A stretch of 64,000 bases of DNA from Cristatella mucedo. Taxonomy: Eukaryota > Bryozoa > Phylactolaemata > Cristatellidae. Shown here piece after piece: positions 42,440 through 53,451 of this stretch. The position numbers were made by a program, and so were the translations under genes. How positions within the stretch are numbered: position 1 is the first letter of the stretch; every line of letters begins with the position of its first letter. The notes under the pieces were generated by a model. That model did not search any database and was not told the DNA's origin. It worked only from the letters and a program-made list of their open reading frames with translations. The DNA is taken from NCBI GenBank assembly GCA_009760855.2, contig WPIO01000338.1, positions 16,533 through 80,532 of the forward strand, written 5' to 3'.

Positions 42440-44480
42440 TGGAATTGCGGTCAAGTTAGAGTACTTTTCACTGGGCTCACCATTCGGTATTGAATCGCTA
42501 TGACGATGGTGGCGTAGAAAGCCGAGTAATTGTGATTAGAACCGACAAGGACGTATTGACAATTACACGTGGATCCACGGCTTTCTGCTGCTTGGAATGG
42601 AGGCTAAATGGGGCGTATTAAGTTTGAAAACGCTGCTCACTTTTAAGTGCTTGTTAAGTGAAACATTAGCCTCGTACGTTCAGTGTACCCCATGTTGTAT
42701 TGGCTGCATGAATTATGTAGCTTCGCCGAGAGGGATCTCCACCTGCGACAACATCACAGCACTCCAGCAGAAACGTACGCCGTCTAAGGATTTCTGTGAA
42801 ATAGGTAGTGCCTAAAGCCTGAGAATAGAAACCCCTTTATGGCCTCGTTCCCACCGTGTGTGGCAATTCTCGGCGTCCCCATCACTGGATCTAGGCACAC
42901 AGTCTGACGTCATATCAAGAGGTTACCCACTTTATATGGATTTTTTGTATTGCGTCCTAACTGAACTGAATCTCTATTCACGCACGTCACGTATGCCACA
43001 AGGCTCGAGCCCATGACCTCTCATGTGCAATCCCTTTGGCTTGGGTCGGGCGAGCTACTTAACTGCTGGGCCAAACCATCTCAGCTCAAAGAAACTGGAG
43101 ATTCATGACCATTACACAGGTGAGACTGCTTTCAAGTCAAAATTTTGGATAAATCACTCTATGCTTTTAGCTGCAGTTTTTGCAATTCAGTAAGCCGCAG
43201 CTTAAGTCTGCAATCACTTTACTACCGGCATCAGCCTCTAAGGGCCTGACCTAAATTGTGGACAACTGAGGAGTTGGCAATGATGCATCTGCAGACTGCT
43301 CGCTAGGGTTTCCCTAACTTATCTGCACCCGCCTCGGTCATGCAGCCGATGCATTGATAGGCTGCGTGCTCACCGTAGCTGGCTTGTAATGTGACGCTTG
43401 GTATCTAATAACCAGTTGCAGATATACACCTTTATTGCACAGAGCATTGCTTTAAGACCATTGGCACCAAAAGCTCTTGATGTAGAGGTCCTAGACTGTG
43501 AACTCACTTCCACAATTTGGATGCAATGACTTATAACAGTAATAATAAATAACAGTTGCAATGCAGTTGATAACACGCTCATATATAGTTTAATCACTTT
43601 CTAGGCAATATTACAATTTACGCTGAAGAAGAAGTACGGTCGATCGAGCGGTTAGTGGCAGCACATGCTCAATAAGCAACAAGAATAATAGGGTTAGGGG
43701 TGACGTATTCAGGTATTCGTCTTCAGGAGATTAGCTCTTTTTACTAGACCTTATTCAGGTAGCCTCATCTCATGCAGAAACCTCTGAAATTTTTTAAACT
43801 AAGCTTACAGGTTTTGATTCTGCACATGCTATGGTAGGAAAGGACGTAACGGAGCCTATAGAATGAGCACGAATTTTTTCAAGTAAAGAAGGCTGAAAGT
43901 TTTTGGGCCGAGCCGTTTACATCTAGGGAGTAAGGCATCTCAATATTAGCCATGCAAGTATGGGAGCTCCGGGCTCCGCCCTTAAATGGACGGTATCCCT
44001 ATGGTCTGGAAACAAAATGAGTGCCGAGGAATTCTTAGCTAATACTAGGTACATTTGGTAGGGTGGAGTTAGCAAGTCACCAACTTTGAGGTGTCAACGT
44101 GTTACCGTAACTGCACTGGCTATTGGTTTTAATTATTTATATAAAATAAAAAATATTGATTCTGTGAGCTTAAATTAGTTGTGATAAGCTGGAAATGCCA
44201 TTTTCATTCCCTGAAGTTAGCTGTCGTGCCCCCGCCGAAGTTCACCAGACCTCGTGACAGATTGCACTGGCATTTGTCATAGTTCCGTTTGCTGAGACTG
44301 ATTCCTAGTTGTAATAAGATTAATATAGAACATCTCATGGGCCGTAAAATACCAATTTAGCACAGGTGCAGGAAGCAGTCGATGCTCCGTTGCTGCAAAG
44401 CGGGAAGCTCGCTAGTTGGCTAGAGAAACCGGAAACCATGATTTCATGCCAGACCAAGAAATGGCTAGAGGCATCGTATC
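42440..44480 (+). repeat. Segmental direct duplication, copy B (split)
   Basis: 42,440-43,130 and 44,290-44,480 match copy A (39,775-40,670). The intervening 43,130-44,290 is extra here and holds an old LINE-A 3' end (about 43,540-43,715, minus; hairpin remnant acgctc...taggcaat, then gggttaggggtgac). It otherwise has no recognised content. SINE-1 lies at about 42,962-43,092. Confidence 0.7.
42962..43092 (-). mobile_element. SINE-1 inside duplication copy B
   Basis: This is the counterpart of the SINE at 40,303-40,448, with B box gggctcgagcc read on the minus strand. It is a copy by segmental duplication, not an independent insertion. Confidence 0.7.
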
Positions 44481-44965
44481 GTAGCCTGAGCGTGGCGGGG
44501 ATTGGCTGAAAATAGCCTCTGCCCCTGGATTTCTGCTTGAGACCCGTAACGAGACAGTGCGATGGGAGCGACGAGCACTTTTTAATTTTTCCAGAATGCC
44601 AGTCAGACCTGATCTGGTGTCTTCTTGCCTTGATGGCCTAGCCCTGCCCACTGTCTCTCCGAGCCATGAAAAGCTGGCAATACGTGAAAATCCGGCAGAT
44701 TTAGTTCGCTCACAACTGCAGCATCTCTTGTTTCGTTTTTTGAAAGTTGCTCAATCTAGAACGTTGCTGTATCATAAGCATCTGTAAAGTAAATGTATAA
44801 TGACGTCATCACACACGCCTAGACAGTCAGAAACGAAAAATGCCTATGTCGATGCTAAAAGTGGATCCGGTATCAGCAGACACAAACTGGTCATGTTGCA
44901 ATGCCACTGTGTGAGCAAATTAGGTCAGCTTGACGGCATATTATTCGGAAGCACTGAACCTAAAC
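44480..44965. other. Unassigned stretch
   Basis: There are no recognised repeats. A 76-codon open frame on the plus strand and a 79-codon frame on the minus strand overlap, and neither shows a known motif. Confidence 0.35.
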
Positions 44966-44970
44966 TATGT

Positions 44971-45117
44971 CGCTGAGCTGGTTTGGTCAAGCGGATAAGG
45001 TGCTCGCCCCGACCAAATTCTGGCTGAGGTCGTGGGCTCGAGCCCCGAGGCACATGTGCAGCGCCTGAATAGAGGTTAAGTTCTCTTGGGGCGCTATATA
45101 AATGAATTATATTATTA
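44971..45117 (+). mobile_element. SINE-1, tRNA-derived SINE with LINE-A-like 3' hairpin, TATGT target-site duplication
   Basis: The head carries an A-box-like tttggtcaagcggataagg and a B box gtgggctcgagcccc, resembling Leu/Ser tRNA. The tail is gcgcctgaatagaggttaag, ttctcttggggcgc, then tatataaatgaattatatt. The tail hairpin (gcgcc with ggcgc, and an inner paired stem) is that of LINE-A, so LINE-A machinery probably moves it. TATGT occurs at 44,966-44,970 and 45,118-45,122. Confidence 0.85.
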
Positions 45118-45239
45118 TATGTTGTCACCTTAGCCGCGAACGAGCCAGCCGGAGCTCATGAGTCCACTGATCCAGCAACCCATTACCTACGGAACTCATT
45201 GGCAGCCAATATTCATCTACTGCTAGTTGAGAAGAGTAA

Positions 45240-46665
45240 AATTACAAATGGTAGTTGAAAAACTGAAGATCGGAAAAACAAAAGCGGCAGGCCTAGAAGA
45301 ATAAAGCGGTGATGTACATTATCTACTTTCCTGCTACCGACTGCGGCACATCTTTTCCAGCAGTCCTGAGCTGCTACTTTCATGCTACTCATTATCTCAA
45401 CTGCACTCCCAACTCAGCCATGCTGCTCACTTTCTCTCTTTCGCTTGAGGTGAAGTCTTTTGGCTACTGAATGCGTACCGAAAGCCGCATAGGCTGGTTG
45501 CGCTATACAAAACTCTTTTGCATAACAATCACGCCGTCTTTGGGGCTTTGTGGAGTTACAGACGGATAGATATTACATTACGTTGCGTTATTCGCTCTAA
45601 CATCTAGCAGCACCCGGCCGACGCCTCCGGCGTAACGCACGTGTCGACACTTCCGCGAACAGTTAAAATAGTTATGGTGGCAGGGGCAGCACGACGTGAC
45701 ATTTAAGAGACACTCGACAGCGCCTGGCACTTGGACGCAGTAGCCGCCTCGTGAATACGCGGTTTACGCGTCGTCGCTTGGCGGGCGCCAGTGTGCGCCG
45801 CCCAGTGCTCGCTCGACAGTCGATATTCTCGCTCAACAGTCGATATCCTACGATTCTGCAACCTCTTCGGACGGGAGGCTAATTTGTCAGTCGCCTCGCT
45901 CGAGCGGACGCGCTCCTCGGTGCGCTGGCAGCCGAGTAAGCTGTCGGCGCGTTCTCACAGAGGGTAGATCCGAGCGACCTCGCCAGTGGTTAGCTCGAGG
46001 GCTAGCCATGAGCTAGTGCGCCCCGCCCCTCACTGGCAGACCATCAGATTCTCTGGCGGCTGGGCTTCCGATCAGGCGTAGTACCGTTGTTTGATTAAAA
46101 CCGCACCTGAGCATTTGAGCCAGAGAAGCAGAGGTAAAGCCTTGCGATGTAAATATCAGACTGACGGCATGACAGAAAGATCGTCGTTACGCCCACGCAC
46201 GGTGGCTACCACAGAGTAGATAATGTACAGGCGTTTGCACGAAACGACGCTTGATGCGCCGAGCACCACGATAGTGGACTTCCCTCGGACTGCCCTCCTT
46301 TGCTCTCGCGGTGCAACCGCTGCAACCGGCAACTCGCTCGTGACGCGCAGCTGTTTACACAAGTTTGATTTCGCAGGTGACTGCACTGCCGCTCTGCAGC
46401 GGTCGCAGCCGCCACTGGACATCACTTGGACGAGACGTGCGCGTCTGTCGATTTCGGGAAAACGGCTCCCCCGGCTGCTTCTGCTAAGCGCAGCGTCCGC
46501 CTCTGAAGGAGGTGTTAAAATTGCAGCTGTTAAAATTGTTAATATTGACGAGAAATTCGCTTAATGCTCTGCTGGCGAAGGTTAGTCTGACGCTGCAGCC
46601 CCTCTTATCTAGCGGCGGAAGAGCGGCAATAGAACTCAAGCTCATTCTTTGCTATATGACTCAGA
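45240..46665 (+). repeat. CR-A composite repeat, copy 7 (plus sense, D block complete)
   Basis: LINE-B 3' end (about 45,285-45,590) followed by D (about 45,590-46,665), which is uninterrupted at the site where copy 2 has the MITE (single CAGAGT at 46,212-46,217). A short duplication (ctcgct(c/-)aacagtcgatat) lies at about 45,810-45,850. D continues straight into CE-1 RT remnant at about 46,667. No gene. Confidence 0.65.
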
Positions 46666-46666
46666 G

Positions 46667-46742
46667 CGGGTGTAGTCGGGCTCGTCTGCCGCAAGCCGCG
46701 CGCCTGCCTCATTATACTACTTCTCACAGACTCGCACTGCCA

Positions 46743-46808
<66 letters not shown>

Positions 46809-47197
46809 CAGCTATCGAATCAAAGGCTTCTGCCATTCACGCTTCCATCTCTTCCTTTTCTAGCTCTTGCTTGCCATTAGGAAATGTTTCTTAAAAAGTA
46901 AAACATGAAAAAGTAAGCGTACTTATCACATCATGTGCTCCTTTCGCATAAATTATCCTTCATGAACTAATATATACCAAAACTGTGCACGTAATCACTA
47001 GTCTACTGGATCGTGCTTCCTTCCCAGCACGCACTAAGTGATCAGAAAGCAATTTAGCTGTTCCGGGGTGCAACCGAAATATTTCATTATTACTTTTGTA
47101 CTTATATCATATTATTTTAATATTGTGTACTGCCCAATGTAGATATTGTCAGGCGTAGGCACTGTTTTGACGTGCAGCTTCTCAGTGATTGCGTAAG
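46667..47197 (+). repeat. CE-1 part: RT remnant, CT microsatellite and left flank
   Basis: The decayed RT tail (tcgggctcgtctgccgcaag, ttctcacagactcgcactgc) is split by (CT)30 at 46,745-46,805 and resumes at caagcagctatcgaatcaaagg. In the 31.6-kb copy the same place has only cctctctcgcaagcagc. The left-flank block then runs to tgtagatattgtcaggc...cttctcagtgattgc and is cut by LINE-B at about 47,197. Confidence 0.65.
46745..46805. repeat. (CT)30 microsatellite born inside a LINE coding remnant
   Basis: It is a nearly perfect CT run. Its homologous site at about 31,633-31,640 holds only a four-unit CT-like seed, so the expansion happened in this copy. Confidence 0.9.
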
Positions 47198-47735
47198 CCA
47201 TGTAATGTAATGTATCTCGCCTGTAACTTTACGAAACCATAAGAACTATATGGGTGTTACGCAGGAGAGTTTTCAATAGCCCGCTCACGGCCTATGCGGC
47301 TTTCGATACGCATTCGGTCACCAACAGACTTCGTCTCACTTAACAAAGAGAAAGTGAACAGCATAGCAGAGTCGGGAGAGCAGTTGAGGTTGTGAGCAGC
47401 ATGGAAGTAGCAGCTTTCGACCGCTAGATGGAATGAGCCATAGTCGGCAGCAGGAGATTAGTTGTCGTTGCATAAGATTCAATCGCGGAATCGAGTTCAG
47501 CAGTCTAGGACGTTCAGAGCTAAAGCTTCAGTTGCCAACGGTCTTTAAGCAGAGGAATGGAACAGCTAAATTATTGTCCCCACAGGACCTGAGAGCACGA
47601 ACGGGCTGAACATAGTGAAACAGTTCAGCTAGGTACGAAGGAGCCAAGCCGTGGCGGGCCTTGTGGGTCAGAGTCACAACTTTGCTCCGTATCCTTTGTT
47701 CAACCGGCATCCATCCTAGCTCTTATAGCAAAGAA
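47197..47735 (-). mobile_element. LINE-B 3' fragment with short TTACA tail
   Basis: The minus strand includes the tail (attacattacatg), the terminal untranslated words and C-terminal coding, with QRIRSKVVTLTHKARHGLAP at about 47,630-47,700. It is frame-disrupted. It truncates CE-1 on the left and abuts a LINE-A fragment at about 47,745. Confidence 0.8.
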
Positions 47736-47744
47736 GGCACGAGC

Positions 47745-49208
47745 TCAATCAGCCATAGTCGACATTCCCGGCTGCACCTCAATGTGTACACTTAAGCAGG
47801 TCACCAGTGATCTCGTCCTGAAGTTCGTATCCCAATCAAACCAGACGACAAGTCCTTTAGACCCTATTCCCACTGTCATGCTCATACGTTCCATTGATCT
47901 GCTGCTGCCATGCATAACTAACATCATTATTATGTCATTAGTCTCAGGTCATGTCCCAGCACCTTTACAAAGAGCCGTAGTCAGGCCACTTCTCAAGAAA
48001 GCGACGTTAAACCAAGAGAATTTGACCTACTACTGCCAAGTATCCCTTCTATATCACAGACAATAGAACGGGTCACGGCGGACCGGTTGCACTCATATAT
48101 TGAAACTTCAAACCTTGCGAGTAAGTTCCAGTATGACTTTAGAGCTAATCACTCCACAAAGTCAGCATTGCTTAGGGTGTACAACGACCTACTTAGGAAT
48201 GCAGACATGGGTACAGTGTCTCTGCTTGTTTTGCTAGATCTTCCGGCAGCTTTTGAGAATAGCGATTGCAAACTTAAGTATACCATCTTCTAGAGTTCCT
48301 CTCTTCTCGCCTGGGCATCACTGGCACTGCTCTGCAATGGTTCAGGTCCTATATCAGTGGGAGACTCCAGAGTATCGACGTGAATGGACAAAGATCATAC
48401 GAGGTACGTCTGAAATAGGGGGTACCTTAGGGCTCAGTTCTAGGTCCGGTTCTTTTCAAGGTTTATGCTATCCGTCTTGCTGATGTGATTGTCAAGCACA
48501 ATCTAGGCTATCACTTCTATGTGGATGACACTCAGTTGCACCTTTGCTTTGATCCCTCCCAGCCTTCGAGCAGCTTAATATCTCACGACTCACTTGCTGC
48601 ATGTACTGATGACATCAGCACCTGGATGGCAGCAAATTTTCTACAACAAAACTAAGATAAAGCTAACTTAGTAGTTATGGGCCAACCAAGATTGATTCAG
48701 AAAGTTGAAAGGCAGACGCTTAAAATTTGCTCTGCCAGCAGATCACCTGTCGAATCAGCTCGAAATCTAGGTTCACGTTCCAAAGTGACCTCTCGTTGGG
48801 CGATCGCTGCAGCTCCTCAATCAAGTCTGCTCACTTTCTGCTACAAAACATTGCTAAAATTCTGGCTTGTTTAGATAAGGATGCCATATCTACGTTGGTC
48901 GACGCATTTGTGACACCCCGTCTTGAAATCCGTAACTGACTGCTTGCTGGCCTACCTGCGTGTGCAATCAGGTGACTACAGCTGGTGAAAAGTTCCTCAG
49001 TTTGGCGTGTCGGTCGTGAGCGTCACAGTTGCCACTTCTCGCCGACCTCCACTGGCTCCCAGTCAAGCAACTGATCGATTTCAAGGTTTCGTCACTCACT
49101 GTAAGGTCACTCCATTCTTTTGCTCTAGCCTATTTATCAGATCTACTCCCACACCCGGCCGAGCATCGTATCATCGGCTTTTCGGAGTTCATCAGTTTAC
49201 CAATACCT
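47745..49208 (+). pseudogene. LINE-A ORF2 fragment (linker, RT and thumb), frameshifted
   Basis: This covers LINE-A ORF2 from about aa 150 to the C-terminal region. Recognisable pieces: FKQVTGDLV-like start, TSPLDPIPTV, RPLLKK, the FRANHSTESAL-like word (KS here), LVLLDLPAAF at motif A, a catalytic box with Tyr and Ala replaced (YVDDTQLH), and the ARNLG and LDKDAIST regions. Several frameshifts and a deletion after NLTYY. The 3' end is lost where LINE-B begins at 49,209. Confidence 0.85.
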
Positions 49209-50285
49209 CGTATGTATCTCCGTCTGTAACTCCACAAAGTCATAAAGACTATGTGGGTGTTACGCAGGAGAGTTTTGTATAGCGCACTCACAGCCTAAGC
49301 GGCTTTCGGTACGCATTCGGTAGCCAACAGACTTCATCTCACGCAACAAAGAGAAAGTGGGAAGCATAGCAGAGTCGGGAGAGCAGTTGAGGTAATGAGT
49401 AGCATAGAAGTAGCAGCTCAGGACCGCTGAAAAAGATGTGCCATAGTCGGCAGTTGGAGAGTAGATGTCGTTGCATAGGAATTGTGGAAGCGAGTTCCAC
49501 AGTCTAGGACATGCAGAGCTAAAGCTTCTGTCGCCAACTGTCTTTAAGCGGAGGAATGGGACAGCTAATTTATTGTCCACACCGGACCTGTGGGCGCGAA
49601 CAGGCTGACACTGATGAAGCAGTTCAGCTAGGTACGAAGGAGTCAAGCCGTGGCAGGCCTTTTGGGTCAGCGTAAGAACTTTGCTCTGTATCTTTTGCTC
49701 AACCGGCAACCATCCTAGCTCCTTCAGCAAAGGTGACACGTGCTCAAACCGCTGGGACTTGAAGACCAGCCTTGCAGCCATATTCATAGTCTGCTGTAGT
49801 GGCATAACAGCTTTCTTTGGTAGCCCAGCCAAAAGGGAATTACAATAATCAAGCCAAGACAGAACTAAAGAGCTAGTTAAATTTTTTACAAGCCACTTTG
49901 GGAGACAGCTCCTAATCTTGGATAGGGATCAGATGTGATGGCTAGCTGTAGAGGCAGTCTTCTGAATGAAGGTTTTGAAATTGAGGCAGTTGTCGAACAC
50001 GACACCTAAATTACGAGCACGTGGTGAAGGTCGCACAATAGCATCACCTATTAGAACAGCAAAGCCTTTTAATCCAGCCACACGCTTAGGGTGTCCTATG
50101 AGCAGCAGTTCGGTTTTATTGTCATTCAATTTCAGGAAGTTTTCCGACATCCAGGATCGAATATCGGCAAGGCAAGCATCCAGTTTCTCAGTTGCTGCAG
50201 CAGATTCCGACGGTTTAAATGACAAATACAACTGAGTATCGTCAGCATAGAAGTGATATCCTATTCCATGGGCCTTAATCACTTT
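49209..50285 (-). pseudogene. LINE-B, longest copy: RT catalytic box to C-terminus
   Basis: This is a second CR1-like LINE family. Minus-strand frame 1 (50,300-49,929) has YHFYADDTQLYLSF, including the catalytic YADD, then RSWMSENFLKLNDNKTELLL. Frame 2 (49,832-49,260, 190 codons) has LAGLPKKAV, ELGWLPVEQKIQSKVLTL, CPRLWNSLPQFL and an unusual C-terminus ending near GCECAIQNSPA. Stops and a frameshift separate the two (49,833-49,928). The 5' part of RT and the endonuclease are missing. The 3' end matches the LINE-B pieces built into CR-A. Confidence 0.88.
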
Positions 50286-50299
50286 TCGTACACACCTCA

Positions 50300-51640
50300 A
50301 ATCCTTTAGTTACGGTAAGCAGGTCGGCGCCAGAAACGCTCGTTTCGGGGCGGCCAGCTTATTGGGCGTAGGCGTGCACCGGACGGCATCAGAGCTAGGT
50401 TACGCCGCTAGGTAAGCGGCAGGTCAAGCCTACCCCGCCGAGCCTTCAACGTTTCATTTTTGCACCCGAACAGGTACTTGTCAAATTTCAGGTAGGATCC
50501 TAGGACAAGAAATTCCGCAGGAGGCGGCTTGCTTGAGTAGGTCTCCTGAATTAGACTTGTAGGCGCGTAAATTGGATCGAGCAAAAGAGTGTCGTTTTAA
50601 CGTGAGGTAGGGACATTTTCTGAACTAGTAAATCGATATGCCCAAAATGAGCCATTCTCATCAGGCTGTAGCGGGTGGAAGTAGAGCAGCAGCAGGCGCT
50701 GGGGAAGCACCTGACGCAGCTATGGTAGATGGACGCGTGTAGCAGATGGTGTAAATCTCGAAGCTGAAAGCTAACGGATACGCACACGCTCGGCATCAGC
50801 CGCTGCACCAAGCTGCGCCGCAATTGTTGTCTTGTTCTGTTCAGTCCATCGTCGGCGGACTGCCTGCCCTCCTTCCTCGCTTTCAGAGAAACGAGTCCGA
50901 CTGCGTCGAAGCGCATAGCCGGACAAAAGATTCAAGACCAAAAGACCAGAGACCAAGAGCGAGCGTCGCTTGACTTTTAAATACTTAGCTGAGACAATGG
51001 GGCAAGAGCTCAGTGGTATTGGCCCCGACACCTTGGCCAATTACGGTTAGGAATTAATACCGTCCCAAGGCCACTGGAAGGACACCTCTGTCCAGCTTGA
51101 ATGGCAAATGGGTTCCGGACGATTTTTTCTTGGAACGAGGGAAGGCGGAGGTTGACAGTCCAGCCAACATCAATCAGCCGCTTCAGCTGGTATCGCACAG
51201 ATTCTAAAGGCCGAGTCGCCACTGCTGTTCTCAGAGCTTCCTGGCTTACTCTTAAGCTCTTGCTCTCTAGCCGAACTGGGACTCCTATCTGGCTCACTGC
51301 TCCAGGACAAAGGAGTTCAAGCCCGCCTCCAAACAGCTCTTGCTTGAGCTAAAATTCAACCCAGGCCAGCAGGGCGCTACAGTATAGTGTTTGTTAAATT
51401 ATAATCTAGAGCTAATAGGAACTCCGTTGCATGCTGCTAGGCTTCAATTCTGGGATAACATAGGAAAGAAACCTGAAAACCCTAAATTTTTGGCTCACGA
51501 CTTGAATTCCTTAGTACCAAATCTTATATCCCTGCTGCCATGGCTGATATAGTACTTGGCTAAGAAGCAGATCTATGATACCAGGCATACTGTAGATGGG
51601 AGGTGCATTGGAAAATATTGACCGTCCAAAATCAAACACG
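50300..51640. other. Unassigned moderate-GC region with weak minus-strand frames
   Basis: Minus-strand frames at 51,010-51,297 (words RVSQEALRTAVATRP, YQLKRLIDVGWTVNLRL) and 50,771-51,040 are open but unidentified, and plus-strand frames overlap them. No repeats from the rest of the window were recognised. They could be decayed element or exon sequence. Confidence 0.3.
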
Positions 51641-51652
51641 CACGCATCAAGT

Positions 51653-51754
51653 CAGTGGTTCTTAAGCTTTCTAACGCCACGACCCTTTAATACAGTTCCT
51701 TATGTTGGTGGCGATCCCGTTGAGGGGTCGCCACCAACAGGTTGAGAATCACTG
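51653..51754. mobile_element. hAT-like MITE (102 bp) with TIRs
   Basis: The left end CAGTGGTTCTTAAGCTTTC and the right end, complement CAGTGATTCTCAACCTGTTG, are imperfect terminal inverted repeats. The interior (acgaccctttaatacagttcc, gtggcgatccc, ggggtcgcc) closely resembles mammalian hAT-Charlie-type MITEs as I remember them. No coding capacity. I could not see an 8-bp target-site duplication. Confidence 0.75.
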
Positions 51755-51805
51755 CTTTTACGTGTTTACTTGCTTAGTGTTAGATCGCCCCACAGCGATT
51801 CTTTG

Positions 51806-51920
51806 CGATTTTACTTACTATTCTATTGCGTATCACTTTGCAGCAAATGTAAAGCGCCTAGAAAGAGATTAAGTTCTCTGAGGGCGCTTTATCAAGTGCA
51901 ATATTATTATTATTATTACA
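51806..51920 (+). mobile_element. LINE-A 3' end fragment (same subfamily as 3.2 and 41 kb)
   Basis: It starts at gattttacttactattctattg, carries the subfamily word attgcgtatcactttgcag, the hairpin with perfect outer stem, and ATT tail. It extends only about 115 bp. Confidence 0.9.
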
Positions 51921-52139
51921 TCTCTTATTTAGCCAGGCATAGAGACCTTCAACTTCTGGGCTACCTCTTCCTTAGATAGGAAATTCCATAGAGCATTAGT
52001 TTTGCAGCAAAAGTCGGCTACAATGCTGGTCTGTGTGCGTATCGCCGCCTTCACATGGTTCCGCATCTCCCCCATCCAACATTTTATTCGCTCAATGGGC
52101 AAGCTCCTTGCCGGAGCCCTGTGCGTTCCTCGCTGCTTA

Positions 52140-52925
52140 ACTCACTTTCTGCCTGTGAGTCGGCCTATTCTAAAATTCGGGCTTATTTAGATAAAGATAC
52201 CACATCTAAGTTGGTCCATGCATTCGTGACATCCCGTCTCGACTTCTGCAACTCACTGCTCCCTGGCCTACCGGCATGTGCAATCAGGCGACTGCAGCTG
52301 GTGCAAAACTCTGCAGCTAGGCTTGTCTGTCGTGAGGTTCGCAGTTGCCACATCACACCACTTATTGCCGACCTGCACCAGCTACCAGTCAAGAAACACA
52401 TCGAATTCAAGGTTTTGTTGCTCACTTTTAGTAGGTCACTTCATTCTTTGGCTTCAGCCTATCTCACAGATCTACTACCTCATCAGGCCAAGCATCGTGC
52501 CACCCGCTTTTCGGAATCCATCAGTCTACAAATACCCTCTACAAATCTCAAATTCTTTGGAGACCGTGCATTTAGTTCGTATGCTCCCAAAGCATGGAAC
52601 TCCCTCACGTCTTGCGTCACAACAACTCCTGACCTGACCGCATTTAAAAGGAACTTAAAAACACACATACTTAGGACAGCATTTAGTGGGTCATCATGAT
52701 TCGTCCTTGATGTGCTTATGCGTGCTGACACTGGGCATGCTGCCACTAACCACATTTGCATGCTAACCCTGTGCATGTCCCCCCTAACAATGTTATTCAA
52801 TTTGTTTGCTTATCACGCATGGTTTTTACTCACCATTCAAATGCATTTGCCTTTGCAGCAAATGTAAAGCGCCTAGAAAGAGATTAAGTTATCTGAGGGC
52901 GCTTTATTAAGTGCATTATTATTGT
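52140..52925 (+). mobile_element. LINE-A 3' fragment with largely intact C-terminal ORF
   Basis: The open frame at 52,055-52,699 enters LINE-A at about 52,165 (KIRAYLDKDTTSKLVHAF) and runs to the normal C-terminus (TAFSGSS). 3' UTR, hairpin and a short ATT tail end at about 52,925. Upstream, 51,998-52,140 has a weakly similar, more decayed segment. Only the region after RT is present. Confidence 0.88.
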
Positions 52926-53451
52926 TCGCAAGCTATCGAATCTGTTTGCTCTAATCACCACGTGCTCTGAAGAAGAATGCACGACGGTTACTACATCAGT
53001 ATGTATGCTCACTCTTTAGTAATGACTGCATGGGATACGATACAGCCGTAGTCAACACGCAACAACTCGCTTGTGAGGCCTTCGTTCTTCGTCGCAATAG
53101 AATGGCTGGCATACGAGCCCCTACAAGTCAAACATCCCCCCTCGCTATAGCCTCATTTCCCGCATTAGTCTCATTTGCCGCTAGCCTTAGTCTCATGTTG
53201 ATATCATCCTATAACCATTTAGAGGTTCAGATAGGAGTCTAGACGGTGACTAAATGTGCAACAGTGTCAGTACTGCACCGAACTTTTAAGAAGTACCTTA
53301 CTTAAGCTCAGCAAGGCAGATTTAATTCTCAAATATCCAGCTGGTTTATTTATATTCTTGTGAAGTCGTGCTGCCTCTGCTCTGTAGTAGAATTAACTGA
53401 TGGTGTTGGTTCTGTGTGGGCGTTCTTCATGCAAGGCGCATCGAAGCTTAA
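52926..53451. other. Unassigned stretch before the Gag remnant
   Basis: No recognised repeats or coding motif. The 70-codon frame near 53,030-53,242 lacks a known domain. It may include the upstream part of the Gag-bearing element, but no LTR was recognised. Confidence 0.35.
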
